64,000 nucleotides of DNA from Xenophilus aerolatus (GTDB taxonomy: Bacteria; Pseudomonadota; Gammaproteobacteria; Burkholderiales; Burkholderiaceae_C), in the NCBI GenBank assembly GCA_029968055.1, contig JASCNX010000005.1, positions 62,001-126,000 of the forward strand. The letters run 5' to 3'. Under the pieces are notes generated by a model. That model did no database searches. It was not told where the DNA came from and saw only the letters and a program-made list of their open reading frames with translations. Both the position numbers and the translations under genes were made by a program. Shown here in pieces: positions 34,254-45,128 of the stretch (positions within the stretch are counted from its first letter, which is position 1; each line of letters opens with the position of its first letter).

Positions 34254-36119
34254 ATGAACATGCTCGCGCGCAAGCTCCTGCTGCTGGGCGTCCTGGCCGG
34301 CCTCGCCGTGCTGCCCTGGGTCGGCGGCATCAACACCTACTGGCTGCACATCCTCAACCTCACCTGGATCGCGTCGATCGCCGCGCTGGGTCTGAACATC
34401 GCCACCGGAATGACGGGGCAGATCGTGCTCGGCCAGGCCGCGCTCATGGGCGTGGGCGCCTACGCCACCGGCCTCGCGGTCGCGAAGCTGTCGGTGCCCT
34501 GGTGGATCGCGCTGCCGGGCGCCGTCGTGCTGGCCGCGCTGATCGGCGTGGCCCTGGGCCTGCTGGCGATGCGGATCAAGGGCCACTACCTGGCCATCGT
34601 CACGCTGGCGCTCAACGAGATCTTCAGGCAGGTGGTGATCAACGAGGAGAAGCTCACCGGCGGCCCGATGGGCCTGCGCGACGTGCCCGCGCCCTCGCTC
34701 TTTGCCAGCTGGGGGCCGGACGCCGATGCGCAGCTGTACCTGCCCCTGCTGCTGGTGACGATCGGCGTCTATGCGCTGGCCGTGCGCATCTACGGCCGGA
34801 AGATGGGCCGCCAGATGCGTGCCGTGCGCGACGACGAGCTCGCGGCCGAATCGATGGGCGTGAACTCGCGCAGCACCAAGATCCGCGCCTTCGTGCTGTG
34901 CAGCGTCTTCGGTGCGCTGGCGGGCGGCCTCTACGTGCTGACCAACGGCTTCATCTCGCCCAACAACTTCCTCATCGTCGAGAGCATCAAGCTGCTGCTC
35001 ATGACCGTGCTGGGCGGGCTGGGCTCCATCGGCGGCACGGTATTCGGCGCGGCGGTGGTGACGATCCTGCCCGAGGCCCTGCGCGACCTGCAGCTCTACT
35101 ACATGGCGGCCTTCGGCCTGGGCGTGGTCGTCGTGCTGCTGGTGGCGCCGCGCGGTCTGGGCGTCGTGGGCGACTGGCTCCTGGCGCCGTGGATGCCGCG
35201 GACCGAGCACGGGCGCCAGTCCGGCACGGTGCTGGCGATCCCCAGGGACGAAGAAGCGCTGGCGGCCGCAGCCTCGCGTCCTCCGGCGCCGGGCGCCGAT
35301 GCGCCGGTGCTCGTGAAGGTCCGCGACCTCTCGAAGCACTTCGGCGGCGTGTATGCATTGCAGAACGTGGGCTTCGACGTGCGCCAGGGCGAGATCCTCG
35401 GCGTGATCGGGCCGAACGGTTCGGGCAAGAGCACCTTCATCAACGCCTGCGCGGGCGTGGTGCGGGCCGACCAGGGCCGCATCCTGCTGGAGGGCGAGGA
35501 CATCACGGGTCTGCCGGCCTGGGACATCCATGCCCGCGGCGTGTCGCGCATCTTCCAGAACGTGCGTCTCTGGGAGTCCTTGACCGTGCTCGAGAACGTG
35601 ATGCTGGCCTGGCAGCCGCCCCAAGGCGAGCCGCCGCCGGCCGAGCCGGAAGCGGCGGCGCGCCTGGCGGCCGAGCGCGCGCTCGAGTCGATGGGCATCG
35701 CCTTCCTCGCCACCCGGCGCGCCGGGGACCTGTCCTTCGGCCAGAGCCGCATGGTCGAGCTCGCGCGCGCCATGGTGACCCGGCCCCGGCTGCTGCTGCT
35801 GGACGAGCCGGCGGCCGGGCTGCGCGGCGGCCTGGTGATGGAGCTGGCCGACATCCTGCAGAAGCTGCGCGCCCAGGGCACCACCGTCCTGGTGGTGGAG
35901 CATCGCATCAAGCTGGTGATGGCGATGTGCGACCGGGTGGTGGTGCTGAACCTGGGCGAGAAGATTGCCGAGGGCACGCCGGCCGAGATCCAGGCCGACC
36001 CGCAGGTGGTCGAGGCCTACCTGGGCGAGCGCGCAGGCGACGAAGCGCCGCCAGCGACGCCCGCCACGCCGATGCCCCAGGCCGCGAACCGCGCGCAAAT
36101 CCGCCTACGCAGCGCCTGA
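34254..36119 (+). CDS. Fused LivM permease - LivG ATPase
   Basis: A 621-residue fusion. Residues 1 to about 310 are a LivM permease (GLNIATGMTGQIVLGQAALM, MRIKGHYLAIVTLALNEI, VLGGLGSIGGTVFGA). After a linker of about 40 residues the LivG ATPase starts near VKVRDLSKHFGGVYAL, with Walker A GPNGSGKST, ABC signature LSFGQSRMVELAR and Walker B LLLLDEPAAGL. The ATPase lacks a separate start, and the reading frame is open throughout. A low-complexity Ala/Pro tail ends the protein. It starts 13 bp after livH. Confidence 0.88.
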   Translation: MNMLARKLLLLGVLAGLAVLPWVGGINTYWLHILNLTWIASIAALGLNIATGMTGQIVLGQAALMGVGAYATGLAVAKLSVPWWIALPGAVVLAALIGVALGLLAMRIKGHYLAIVTLALNEIFRQVVINEEKLTGGPMGLRDVPAPSLFASWGPDADAQLYLPLLLVTIGVYALAVRIYGRKMGRQMRAVRDDELAAESMGVNSRSTKIRAFVLCSVFGALAGGLYVLTNGFISPNNFLIVESIKLLLMTVLGGLGSIGGTVFGAAVVTILPEALRDLQLYYMAAFGLGVVVVLLVAPRGLGVVGDWLLAPWMPRTEHGRQSGTVLAIPRDEEALAAAASRPPAPGADAPVLVKVRDLSKHFGGVYALQNVGFDVRQGEILGVIGPNGSGKSTFINACAGVVRADQGRILLEGEDITGLPAWDIHARGVSRIFQNVRLWESLTVLENVMLAWQPPQGEPPPAEPEAAARLAAERALESMGIAFLATRRAGDLSFGQSRMVELARAMVTRPRLLLLDEPAAGLRGGLVMELADILQKLRAQGTTVLVVEHRIKLVMAMCDRVVVLNLGEKIAEGTPAEIQADPQVVEAYLGERAGDEAPPATPATPMPQAANRAQIRLRSA

Positions 36120-36212
36120 GCGGAAGCCCGATCGCCGATTCACCCGAGCCCCCCGGGGGCACCGTTCGCCAACAGCCCGCAAGGGCACCCTCAACCACCT
36201 GGAGACAAGACC

Positions 36213-37354
36213 ATGAGCTTCGCGCAACGTCCACGGACGGCGAGCCTGACGGCCGCACTGACCCTCGCCGGCGCCTTCGCACTGGCCGGACCCGCCGCCG
36301 CGCAGGACGCGGTCACCATCGGTGCCGCCGCACCCCTGACCGGCCCGCGCGCCAATCTGGGGCGCTACTTCAAGCAGGGCGTCGAGCTGGCGGTGGACGA
36401 GATCAACAAAGCCGGCGGCGTGATGGGCAAGCCGCTCAAGGTGGTCTTCGAGGACGACCAGGCCGACAACCCCAACGTGGCCATCAACGCCGTCAACAAG
36501 CTGGTGAAGGTGCACAAGGTGACGGCCTTCGTCGGCCCGCACTTCTCGGTGGCACAGCTGGCCACGCAGAAGATCTTCTGCGACAACGCGGTGTCGGTCA
36601 CCGGTGCCAGCGGCGTACCTGTGACGGCAGGGGGTTGCAAGACCGTGATCCGCAACCGCGCCAACGACAACCTCAACGCCAAGGCGCTGGTCGAGTACGC
36701 GCGCGCCCACCTCAAGCTCGACAAGATCGGCGTGCTGTCGATCAACGACGACTTCGGCAAGGCCGGCGCCACGCGCGTCATCGAGCAGATCGAGGCCGCG
36801 GGCCTCAAGCCGGTGGCGGTGGTCTCGCACAACCCCGAGGACAAGGACTTCTCGGCCCAGCTCGGCCGCCTGCGCGACGCCGGCGCGCAGATGGTCATCA
36901 TGTGGACCCACGACAACGAGGCTGCGCTCATCGTGCGGCAGGCCAAGCAGCTCGGGCTGAACATGAAGTTCGCCGGCAGCACCTCGCTGAGCCAGCCGGT
37001 GTTCGTGAAGCTCGCCGCCGAAGCGGGCGAGGGCGCGCTCAGCTCCAGCGATTTCGTGCCCAGCAACCCCGACCCGCGCGTGCAGGAATTCGTCAAGAAG
37101 TACGAGGCCCGCACCAAGACCGAGACGGAGCTGTATGCCGCCACCTACTACGACGCCACCTGGCTGCTGGCCAAGGCGATCGGCCAGGCCAACTCGACCG
37201 ACCCGGCCAAGATCCGCGAGGCCTTCGCCACCATCAGCCACAAGGGCGTGCTGGCCGACTACAAGTGCCTGCCCAATGGCGACTGCAACAACCAGATCAA
37301 CATCATCGAGATCCAGAAGGGCCAGCCGGTGGTGAAGACCACGGTCCGCTTCTG

Positions 37355-37355
<1 letters not shown>
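36213..37355 (+). CDS. Branched-chain-type ABC transporter binding protein, LivK-like
   Basis: A 380-residue exported receptor with a signal peptide of about 30 residues ending PAAAQ. The mature start VTIGAAAPLTGPRANLGRYF is typical. Four cysteines (CDN, GGC and KCLPNGDC) may form two disulfides. It is the second binding protein of the operon and the cognate one for the Liv permease. Ligand unknown, probably a hydroxy acid or sugar acid given the neighbours. Confidence 0.87.
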
Positions 37356-38125
<770 letters not shown>

Positions 38126-38190
38126 GGTGGACGCCCGCCGCCACGCCCGCTTCGCCGCGCTCACCGCAACCACTCCGATGAAGGCTTGAA

Positions 38191-39597
38191 ATGACGACCG
38201 CCGAACGTGTCCGAACGTCGCAGCGTGTGCAGGCGCTGCTGCCCGCGTTGCGCGAGCGCCTGCAGGACCGGGTGTCCACGGCCGCCGCGGTGCTGGACCA
38301 CCATGGCGGCGGTGGCGAGGGCGTGCCGATCAGCAGCCTGCCCGACGCGGTCGTGTTTCCGCTGGACAACGAGGAAGTCTCGTGGGTCCTGCGCCACTGC
38401 AACGAGGCCGGCATCCCCGTCGTGCCCTTCGGCACGGGCACCTCGCTGGAAGCGCACGTGGCCGCGGTGCGGGGCGGCCTGAGCGTCGACCTGTCGAGGA
38501 TGAACACCATCCTGGACGTGAGCGCCGATAGCCTCGACTGCCGCGTGCAGGCCGGCGTGACGCGTATGCAGCTCAACGCGGCGGTGCGCGACCAGGGGCT
38601 GTTCTTCCCGATCGACCCCGGGGCCAACGCCAGCCTGGGCGGCATGGCCTGCACGCGCGCATCGGGCACTGCGGCCGTGCGCTACGGCACCATGCGCGAT
38701 GCGGTGCTCGGCCTCACGGTGGTGATGGCCGACGGCCGCATCGTGCGCACCGGCACGCGCGCGCGCAAGACGGCCGCGGGCCTGGACCTGACGCGCCTGT
38801 TCGTCGGCAGCGAGGGCGTGCTCGGCATCGTGACCGAGGTGCAGCTGCGGCTGTGGGGCCTGCCCGAGACGGTGCAGGCGGCGGTGTGCCAGTTCGCCGA
38901 ACTGTCGTCGGCGGTGCAGACGGTGATCGCGGCCTTGCAGGTCGGCATCCCCGTGGCGCGCATCGAACTGCTCGACGACGTGCAGATGGCCGCCTGCATC
39001 GCCTACTCCAGGCTCGAGGGGTTCGAGGCCCGTCCGACGCTCTTCATCGAATTCCACGGCGGTGCCGCCGCCGTGCGCGAGCAGATCGAGACGCTGGAGC
39101 AGATCGCTGCGGACGCGGGAGGCCAGGGCTTCCGCTGGGCCGAGCGGCCGGAGGACCGCAGCAAGCTGTGGAAGGCGCGCCACGACGTGACCTATGCCAA
39201 CCTGGCGATCCGGCCCGGCTGCCGCATGATCGGCACCGACGCCTGCGTGCCGATCGCGGAACTGGTGCAGTGCATCGAGGAAACCAAGGCCGACGTCGAG
39301 GAGAGCGGCCTGATCGCCCCGCTGGTGGGCCACGTGGGCGACGGCAATTTCCACCTCGGCATCGTCTTCGACCCGGCCAGCGAGAACGAGCGCTCGCGCG
39401 CCGAGGCGCTGGCCGAGCGCGTCGCGCTGCGTGCCATCCGGCTGGGCGGCACCTGCACCGGCGAGCACGGCATCGGGCTGCACCGCATCCATCAGCTCGT
39501 GGTGGAGCATCCGGAGGGGGTGGAGCTCATGCGTTCGATCAAGCATGCGCTCGATCCCAACGGCATCATGAACCCGGGCAAGATGTTGCCTGCCTGA
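38191..39597 (+). CDS. FAD-binding 2-hydroxyacid oxidoreductase, GlcD/D-lactate dehydrogenase type
   Basis: A 468-residue flavoprotein with a PCMH-type FAD domain (VVPFGTGTSLEAHVAAVRGG, FFPIDPGANASLGGMACTRA) and a C-terminal FAD-oxidase domain. The latter has GHVGDGNFHLGI and GTCTGEHGIGLHR, and ends NGIMNPGKMLPA. It probably oxidises a D-2-hydroxy acid to the 2-keto acid. In this operon that would create the substrate for the DHDPS-type lyase. No GlcE/GlcF partner genes are present. Confidence 0.87.
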   Translation: MTTAERVRTSQRVQALLPALRERLQDRVSTAAAVLDHHGGGGEGVPISSLPDAVVFPLDNEEVSWVLRHCNEAGIPVVPFGTGTSLEAHVAAVRGGLSVDLSRMNTILDVSADSLDCRVQAGVTRMQLNAAVRDQGLFFPIDPGANASLGGMACTRASGTAAVRYGTMRDAVLGLTVVMADGRIVRTGTRARKTAAGLDLTRLFVGSEGVLGIVTEVQLRLWGLPETVQAAVCQFAELSSAVQTVIAALQVGIPVARIELLDDVQMAACIAYSRLEGFEARPTLFIEFHGGAAAVREQIETLEQIAADAGGQGFRWAERPEDRSKLWKARHDVTYANLAIRPGCRMIGTDACVPIAELVQCIEETKADVEESGLIAPLVGHVGDGNFHLGIVFDPASENERSRAEALAERVALRAIRLGGTCTGEHGIGLHRIHQLVVEHPEGVELMRSIKHALDPNGIMNPGKMLPA

Positions 39598-39626
39598 CGA
39601 CAAGAACCCGAACCGGACATCGCCCC

Positions 39627-40661
39627 ATGAGCGACATTGCCCGCACCATCGGCTGGGGCTTCATCGGCGCCAGCACCATCGCCCGCGAACACATGATCGG
39701 CGCCGTGCGCGCCCAGCCCGGCCACGACGTCGTGGCCGTCGCCAGCGGCGACCCGGCGCACGCCCAGCGCTTTGCCCATGAGAACGGCATCGCCGCAGCC
39801 TATGGCAGCGTCGACGCGCTGCTGGCGGATCCGGCCGTGCAGGTGGTCTACATCAGCAGCACGAACGACCGGCATCACCCGCAGGCGCTGGCCGCGATGG
39901 CGGCCGGCAAGGCCGTGCTGTGCGAGAAGCCGCTGGCCCTGTCGGTCGAGGAAGCCCGCGGGATGATCGACGCGGCGCAACGCGCCAACGTGCTCTTCGC
40001 CACCAACCACCACCTGCGCAACGCCGCCACCCACCGCATGCTGCGCGAGGTGGTGCGGTCCGGGCGCATCGGCAAGCCGCTGTTCGCGCGCGTGTTCCAC
40101 GCCATCTGGCTGCGCGAGCTGGTGCAGGGCTGGCGCATCGATCGGCCCGGCGCGGGCGGCGGCGTGATCCTCGACATCGGCACCCACGACGTCGATGCCT
40201 TGCGCTTCATCCTCGGCAGCGAAGTGGCAGAGGTGGTCGGCATGAGCCAGCAGGGCCCGCTGTCGAAGAACGGCGTCGAGGACGGCGTCATGGCCGTGCT
40301 TCGCATGAGCGACGGCGTGCTGGCGCAGGTCCACGCCGCCTACACGGTCCGGCATGCGCCCACCGGCCTGGAGATCCATGGCGATGCCGGCTCGGTCGTC
40401 GCCAGCGAGTCGATGACTACCCGCCCGACCGGGACGGTGCTGCTGCGCACGGCCGCGGGCGAAGAACTGCTGCCGGTCGAGCACGAGTCGCTGTACGTCC
40501 GCGGCGTGCGCTGCTTCTGCGATGCGCTCGGGGGCCGCGGCCGGCCGGCGGCCGATGGCCTCGACGGACTGCGCTCGCTCGAGGCGGCCCTGGCGATCGC
40601 CGAGGCCTGCCGCACGGGGCGGGCGGTCGCGGTCCGTGCGGGGCAGTCCGCCCACGCGTGA
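39627..40661 (+). CDS. Gfo/Idh/MocA-family oxidoreductase
   Basis: A 344-residue NAD(P)-dependent dehydrogenase. The Rossmann start WGFIGASTIAREHMIGAV and the catalytic EKPLAL motif are clear; GGGVILDIGTHDVD carries the expected His near residue 190. Family members oxidise or reduce sugars and cyclitols. It fits as the first or second oxidation of a polyol- or sugar-like compound taken up by this operon. It starts 29 bp after the flavoprotein gene. Confidence 0.85.
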   Translation: MSDIARTIGWGFIGASTIAREHMIGAVRAQPGHDVVAVASGDPAHAQRFAHENGIAAAYGSVDALLADPAVQVVYISSTNDRHHPQALAAMAAGKAVLCEKPLALSVEEARGMIDAAQRANVLFATNHHLRNAATHRMLREVVRSGRIGKPLFARVFHAIWLRELVQGWRIDRPGAGGGVILDIGTHDVDALRFILGSEVAEVVGMSQQGPLSKNGVEDGVMAVLRMSDGVLAQVHAAYTVRHAPTGLEIHGDAGSVVASESMTTRPTGTVLLRTAAGEELLPVEHESLYVRGVRCFCDALGGRGRPAADGLDGLRSLEAALAIAEACRTGRAVAVRAGQSAHA

Positions 40662-40745
40662 GCCGGGCAAGTCGCGCATCGGACGGGCGCCCGGCAGCGC
40701 CTGAGCTAAGGTGCCGCCTGCTTCCAACACGCAAGGAGACGATTC

Positions 40746-41159
40746 ATGAGCACCCCCACCGCCCTGGCCACCTGGCACCGCCTGGTGCGTGAGCGCGACA
40801 TGGCCGGCCTCGACACCCTTCTGGCGGACGAGGCCGTGTTCCATTCGCCCGTCGTCCACACGCCGCAGGTGGGCAAGCGCATCACGGCGGCCTACCTGCG
40901 CGCCGCCTTCGACGTGTTCTTCAACGACAGCTTCCGCTACGTGCGCGAGACGGTCGCGGAGGACCATGCAGTGCTGGAGTTCGAGGTCGTCATCGACGGC
41001 ATCAGCGTCAACGGCATCGACATGATCACGTGGAACGCCGAAGGCCGCATCTCCGCCTTCAAGGTCATGATCCGCCCGCTCAAGGCGATCCAGCTGATCC
41101 ACCAAAAGATGGCGGCGATGCTCGAGGCGCAGGCGGCCAGGGCGGCCAAGAAAGCCTGA
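40746..41159 (+). CDS. SnoaL-like/NTF2-fold protein
   Basis: A 137-residue protein of the nuclear-transport-factor-2-like fold: ATWHRLVRERDMAGLDTLLA at the N-terminus and IDMITWNAEGRISAFKVMIR near the C-terminus. AAGGAG precedes the ATG at 40746. Such proteins are small hydrolases, isomerases or binding proteins. It is the last rightward gene of the catabolic cluster and may belong to it. It converges on the patatin-like gene. Confidence 0.75.
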   Translation: MSTPTALATWHRLVRERDMAGLDTLLADEAVFHSPVVHTPQVGKRITAAYLRAAFDVFFNDSFRYVRETVAEDHAVLEFEVVIDGISVNGIDMITWNAEGRISAFKVMIRPLKAIQLIHQKMAAMLEAQAARAAKKA

Positions 41160-41231
41160 ACGCGGAGGGCTCGTTCGGCTGCGGCGCCCGCCACGCGCGC
41201 GCTGCAGCCGACTCCGCTGCCTTCGTCACGA

Positions 41232-42482
41232 TCAGGAAGCCGGCGCTGCGTCCCAGCCGAAGAAGCGCCGTACCGCCTCGCGCCTGGCCAGCGTGTCGGC
41301 CCTCCCGAGCGCCATCAGCTCGCGCGTGAAGCCGGTGTCGAACAGCAGGTAGCTCGCCAGCGCCGACGACTGCGCGGCTTGCGCGCCGTGGCCGTCGGCC
41401 GGGCCACGGTGGCCGAAGGCGCGGCGCACCACGCCGGGCAATGCGTCCACATGCCGCGCGGCGATCCCGTCGATGCGCTCCGACGGCGCGATCACCAGCA
41501 GCTCGACCGGCCGCAGGTGGGTGTCGCGGCGCGCCTCGGGCGGGATCAGCGCCAGCGTCTGGTTGATGCGCTGCAGCCGCTCCACGTCCACCGCCAGCGC
41601 GTCGAGGAAGATGCTCGACATCGCATGCCCCGCGATCTGCGCCAGCGTCGGGTAGCCGGCCAGCGTGTTGGGCCCGGGCGACGCCTGCGGCTCGTGCAGC
41701 CGGCCCGCGCCCACCACCAGCACCCGACGCGCGCCCAGGTGGATGGCCGCCGCGATGGGCGCCGACTGGCGCATCGAGCCGTCGCCGAAGTACTCGGTGT
41801 GGCCGGCGTGCGCGATGGCCGTGGCCGGGAACACGAAGGGAATGGCCGACGAGGCGAGCAGGTGCGCATGCGTGATCGGCCCCGGCACCGCCTGCCGCTG
41901 CGAGCGCACCCAGGGCTGCATCGGCGCGGCCGACTGGTAGAAGGTGAAATGCTCGCCCGAGCTGTAGCTCGAGGCCGTGACGGCCAGCGCGCGCAGGTGG
42001 CCGTCCTGCATCAATCGCGACAGGCGCTCCAGCGGCACCAGGTGCCGCAGCAGGTCTGCCAGCGGCGCGTTGTCGAGCAGCGAGCGCGGCTGCGCGCGCC
42101 GCCAGCGCGCCAGCAGCCGCGCCAGCCCGTAGAGCATGCGCCAGCGGCCGGCCACGTCGAGCAGGCTCAGGCCCTCGGCGCGGTACACCTGCTCGGGCCG
42201 GAACTGCTGCCAGACGTCGGCGATGTGGCGCACCGCGTGGTCGAAGTCCGCCGCGCCGCAGGCCAGTGCCGCCGCATTGATGGCGCCGGCCGAGGTGCCG
42301 GTGATGATCGGAAAGGGGTTGCCGGCCTGCTGCCGCCCGGCCTCGCGCCGCAGGTCGGCCAGCGCCTCCAGCACGCCCACCTGGTAGGCGGCACGCGCAC
42401 CGCCGCCGGTGAGCAGCAGGCCCGCGGGCGAAGCGGCGTCGGGCGCGGGGGAGGGGCTTGCGGAGGCGGGCGGATGCGGCAT
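41232..42482 (-). CDS. Patatin-like phospholipase
   Basis: A 416-residue serine lipase-like protein. The oxyanion loop is TGGGARAAYQVG, the nucleophile elbow GTSAG has Ser64, and the catalytic Asp is in FGDGSMRQ, so the Ser-Asp dyad is complete. I chose the ATG at 42482 rather than one 27 bp upstream because the latter leaves only 15 bp before the divergent apbC. A Pro/Ser/Ala-rich N-terminal 20 residues are probably unstructured. Confidence 0.82.
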   Translation of the reverse strand: MPHPPASASPSPAPDAASPAGLLLTGGGARAAYQVGVLEALADLRREAGRQQAGNPFPIITGTSAGAINAAALACGAADFDHAVRHIADVWQQFRPEQVYRAEGLSLLDVAGRWRMLYGLARLLARWRRAQPRSLLDNAPLADLLRHLVPLERLSRLMQDGHLRALAVTASSYSSGEHFTFYQSAAPMQPWVRSQRQAVPGPITHAHLLASSAIPFVFPATAIAHAGHTEYFGDGSMRQSAPIAAAIHLGARRVLVVGAGRLHEPQASPGPNTLAGYPTLAQIAGHAMSSIFLDALAVDVERLQRINQTLALIPPEARRDTHLRPVELLVIAPSERIDGIAARHVDALPGVVRRAFGHRGPADGHGAQAAQSSALASYLLFDTGFTRELMALGRADTLARREAVRRFFGWDAAPAS

Positions 42483-42524
42483 GGAGGCAGCCCGTAGACT
42501 ACGCGCCACTCAGGAGCTTTCCCC

Positions 42525-43619
42525 ATGGCAGTTACCCCAGAGGTCCTTCAGAACGCGCTCCAGGCCGTCGTGGACCCGAACACCGGCAAGCCCATCGCTG
42601 CCGGCAAATCCCTCCAGAACCTGCAGATCGACGGCGCCGACGTGGCCTTCGACATCGAGCAGGGCTACCCCGCGAAGAGCCAGCACGCCGCGTTGCGCAA
42701 GGCGCTGGTCGAGGCCGCGCGCACCGTGCCGGGCGTGGGCAACGTGTCTGTCAACTTCAAGCTGAACGTCGTGAGCCACTCCGTGCAGCGCGGCGTTCAA
42801 CTGATGCCCAACGTGAAGAACATCGTTGCCGTCGCCTCGGGCAAGGGCGGCGTGGGCAAGAGCACCACCGCCGCCAACCTGGCGCTGGCGCTGGCGGCCG
42901 AAGGCGCCACCGTGGGCCTGCTCGACGCCGACATCTACGGCCCGAGCCAGTCGCTCATGATGGGCCTGCAGGGCCGCAAGCCCGAGAGCACCGACGGCAA
43001 GAGCATGGAGCCGATCGTCAACCATGGCGTGCAGGTCATGTCGATCGGCTTCCTCGTCGATGCCGACCAGGCCATGATCTGGCGCGGCCCCATGGCCACG
43101 CAGGCGCTGGAGCAGATGCTGCGCCAGACCAACTGGAAGGACCTGGACTACCTCGTGGTCGACATGCCGCCCGGCACCGGCGACATCCAGCTCACCCTGA
43201 GCCAGCGCGTGCCGATCACCGGTGCGGTGATCGTCACCACGCCGCAGGACATCGCGCTGCTCGACGCGCGCAAGGGCATCAAGATGTTCGAGAAGGTGGG
43301 CGTGCCCATCCTCGGCATCGTCGAGAACATGGCCGTGCACGTGTGCACGAACTGCGGCCACGTCGAACACATCTTCGGCGCCGAGGGTGGCAAGCGGATG
43401 GCCGCCGAGTACGGCATGCCCTACCTGGGCGCGCTGCCGCTGGCGCTGGCGATCCGCGAGCAGGCCGACAGCGGCACGCCCACCGTGGTCGCCGCCCCCG
43501 AGAGCGAGGCCGCCGGCCTGTACCGCGAGGTGGCACGCCAGGTGGCGGTGAGCGTGGCGCAGAAGGCCAAGGACTTCAGCGCCAAATTCCCGACCATCAC
43601 CGTCAGCAAGAACACCTGA
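42525..43619 (+). CDS. apbC: Iron-sulfur cluster carrier ATPase ApbC/Mrp
   Basis: A 364-residue P-loop ATPase with an N-terminal MIP18-like domain (residues 1-90) and a deviant Walker A SGKGGVGKST at residues 105-114. The CxxC pair in HVCTNCGH binds the transferred cluster, and DLDYLVVDMPPGTGD is characteristic. It assembles and delivers Fe-S clusters. In many proteobacteria it is divergent from metG; here metG starts 18 kb to the left. The LysR gene follows by 10 bp. Confidence 0.93.
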   Translation: MAVTPEVLQNALQAVVDPNTGKPIAAGKSLQNLQIDGADVAFDIEQGYPAKSQHAALRKALVEAARTVPGVGNVSVNFKLNVVSHSVQRGVQLMPNVKNIVAVASGKGGVGKSTTAANLALALAAEGATVGLLDADIYGPSQSLMMGLQGRKPESTDGKSMEPIVNHGVQVMSIGFLVDADQAMIWRGPMATQALEQMLRQTNWKDLDYLVVDMPPGTGDIQLTLSQRVPITGAVIVTTPQDIALLDARKGIKMFEKVGVPILGIVENMAVHVCTNCGHVEHIFGAEGGKRMAAEYGMPYLGALPLALAIREQADSGTPTVVAAPESEAAGLYREVARQVAVSVAQKAKDFSAKFPTITVSKNT

Positions 43620-43629
43620 CGCCTTCGGG

Positions 43630-44613
43630 ATGAACCTGCTCGCCTCGCTGCGCTACCTGGCCGCGCTGAGCGAGCACCGCCACTTCGGCCGCGCCGCCGC
43701 CGCCTGCCACATCACGCAGCCGGCGTTGTCCAACGCGCTGCGGGCGCTGGAGGCCGAATTCGGCGTCGTCATCGTCCGCCGGGGCCGCAGCTTCGCCGGG
43801 CTCACGCCCGAGGGCGAGACCGTGCTGGCCAGCGCGCACCGCATGCTGCACGAGCACGAGCGCCTGCAGCAGCAGCTGCGCAGCGAGGCCGGCCATCCGC
43901 GCGGCCACCTGCGCATGGCAGCGGTGCCCACCGCCATGCCGCTGCTCACGCGCTTCGCGGCCAGGCTGCGCGCGCGGCATCCTGGGATCGTGCCCACGGT
44001 GCTGTCGATGAGTTCGGTGGAGCTGGAGGCGGGCCTCGATGCGCTCGCGCTGGACCTGGCCCTCGGCTACACCGAGCGCATGGACGCGCGCGGCAAGAGC
44101 CAGGTGGCCCGCCTGCAGGCCTGGCCGCAGACGGTGGAGCATTACTTCCTGCTGCGACAGCGGAAGGCGCCGGGCAGGGGCAAGGGCACGGGGGACGATG
44201 GCCTGCGCCTCGGCCCGCCCATCGGCTGGGCCGAGGCGGCCGTGCTGCCGCTGGTGCTCCTCACGCCAGAAATGCACAACCGCGCCATCGTCGATGCCGC
44301 CTTCAGGGCCGCAGGCGCGCAGGCCGTGCAGCCCGCCATCGAGACCAACTCGGTGCTCACGCTTGCGCTCGCGGTGCAGGCCGGCGAGGTGTGCGCCATC
44401 CTGCCCGGCGCCATGGTCGACACCGTGCGCCGCCATGCCGACCTGGAGGCCCTGCCGCTGGTGGCGCCCGAGGTGCGCACGCCGCTGGGCTTCATGGCGC
44501 CCGCGGCGGTGCGGCCGTCGCGCGCGCTGGAGGCGGCGCTGGCGCTGCTGCAGGACGAGGCCTGGCGTGCCGAGGCGGAGGCCCACAGCGGCACGTTGCG
44601 CGCCGACGCCTGA
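43630..44613 (+). CDS. LysR-family transcriptional regulator
   Basis: A 327-residue regulator with helix-turn-helix GRAAAACHITQPALSNALRA at about residues 20-39 and a LysR effector domain. It starts 10 bp after apbC on the same strand. The next functional neighbour of note is the FdhF/YdeP-type molybdoenzyme at 49.7 kb, beyond the block of small genes. LysR regulators adjoin formate dehydrogenase genes in related bacteria, so they may once have been neighbours. The target is not shown by the sequence. Confidence 0.83.
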   Translation: MNLLASLRYLAALSEHRHFGRAAAACHITQPALSNALRALEAEFGVVIVRRGRSFAGLTPEGETVLASAHRMLHEHERLQQQLRSEAGHPRGHLRMAAVPTAMPLLTRFAARLRARHPGIVPTVLSMSSVELEAGLDALALDLALGYTERMDARGKSQVARLQAWPQTVEHYFLLRQRKAPGRGKGTGDDGLRLGPPIGWAEAAVLPLVLLTPEMHNRAIVDAAFRAAGAQAVQPAIETNSVLTLALAVQAGEVCAILPGAMVDTVRRHADLEALPLVAPEVRTPLGFMAPAAVRPSRALEAALALLQDEAWRAEAEAHSGTLRADA

Positions 44614-44773
44614 GCGGGCGACCGTCGAGCGTCACCCGGCTCTGGACCTTGCGCCGAGCTCTGGACTGCTGGTCGGCCACTGCCGGTGGTCGCCGATCTG
44701 CGCGATGTGGCAGCATCCGGCCAGGAGCGGAAGCTCGCATGCACCTCACATCGCCATCGAGGAATGAAGTCCC

Positions 44774-45064
44774 ATGTTCATCGTCACCCTCACGTACATC
44801 CGTCCGCTTGAAGAGCTCGACGCGCTCATGTCCCAGCACGTCGGCTGGTTGAAGAAGCACTACGACAGCGGCCTCTTCATCGCGTCCGGGCGGCAGGTGC
44901 CCCGCAAGGGCGGCGTGATACTCGCGCGCTCGGGCAGCCGAGAGGAACTCGATGCCGTGCTGGAGCAGGACCCCTTCGCGAAGAACGGGTGCGCACGCAT
45001 CGATGTCATCGAATTCACGCCGAGCATGACGGCGCCGGGTGCGGAAGCCCTGAAGGAAATCTAG
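44774..45064 (+). CDS. YciI-family protein
   Basis: A 96-residue ferredoxin-like-fold protein: MFIVTLTYIRPLEELDALM, then HVGWLKKHYDSGLFIASGRQ, with the conserved His and the late D-P-F (EQDPFAKNG). YciI proteins are small enzymes of uncertain reaction, some with hydrolase or dehalogenase-like activity. The ATG at 44774 has GAGGAATGAAGT upstream. Confidence 0.8.
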   Translation: MFIVTLTYIRPLEELDALMSQHVGWLKKHYDSGLFIASGRQVPRKGGVILARSGSREELDAVLEQDPFAKNGCARIDVIEFTPSMTAPGAEALKEI

Positions 45065-45128
45065 GCTTGCGGCCGATGGTGTGCGGGCAGGTGTGAGGAC
45101 GGCACACGGCCTGAGCATTCACCGACCG

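Noticed and set aside
41176-41210. CGGCTGC/GCAGCCG inverted repeat between the SnoaL-like and patatin genes as a terminator
   Set aside because: A loop of 21 bases and no T-tract make it weak; not listed as a feature.
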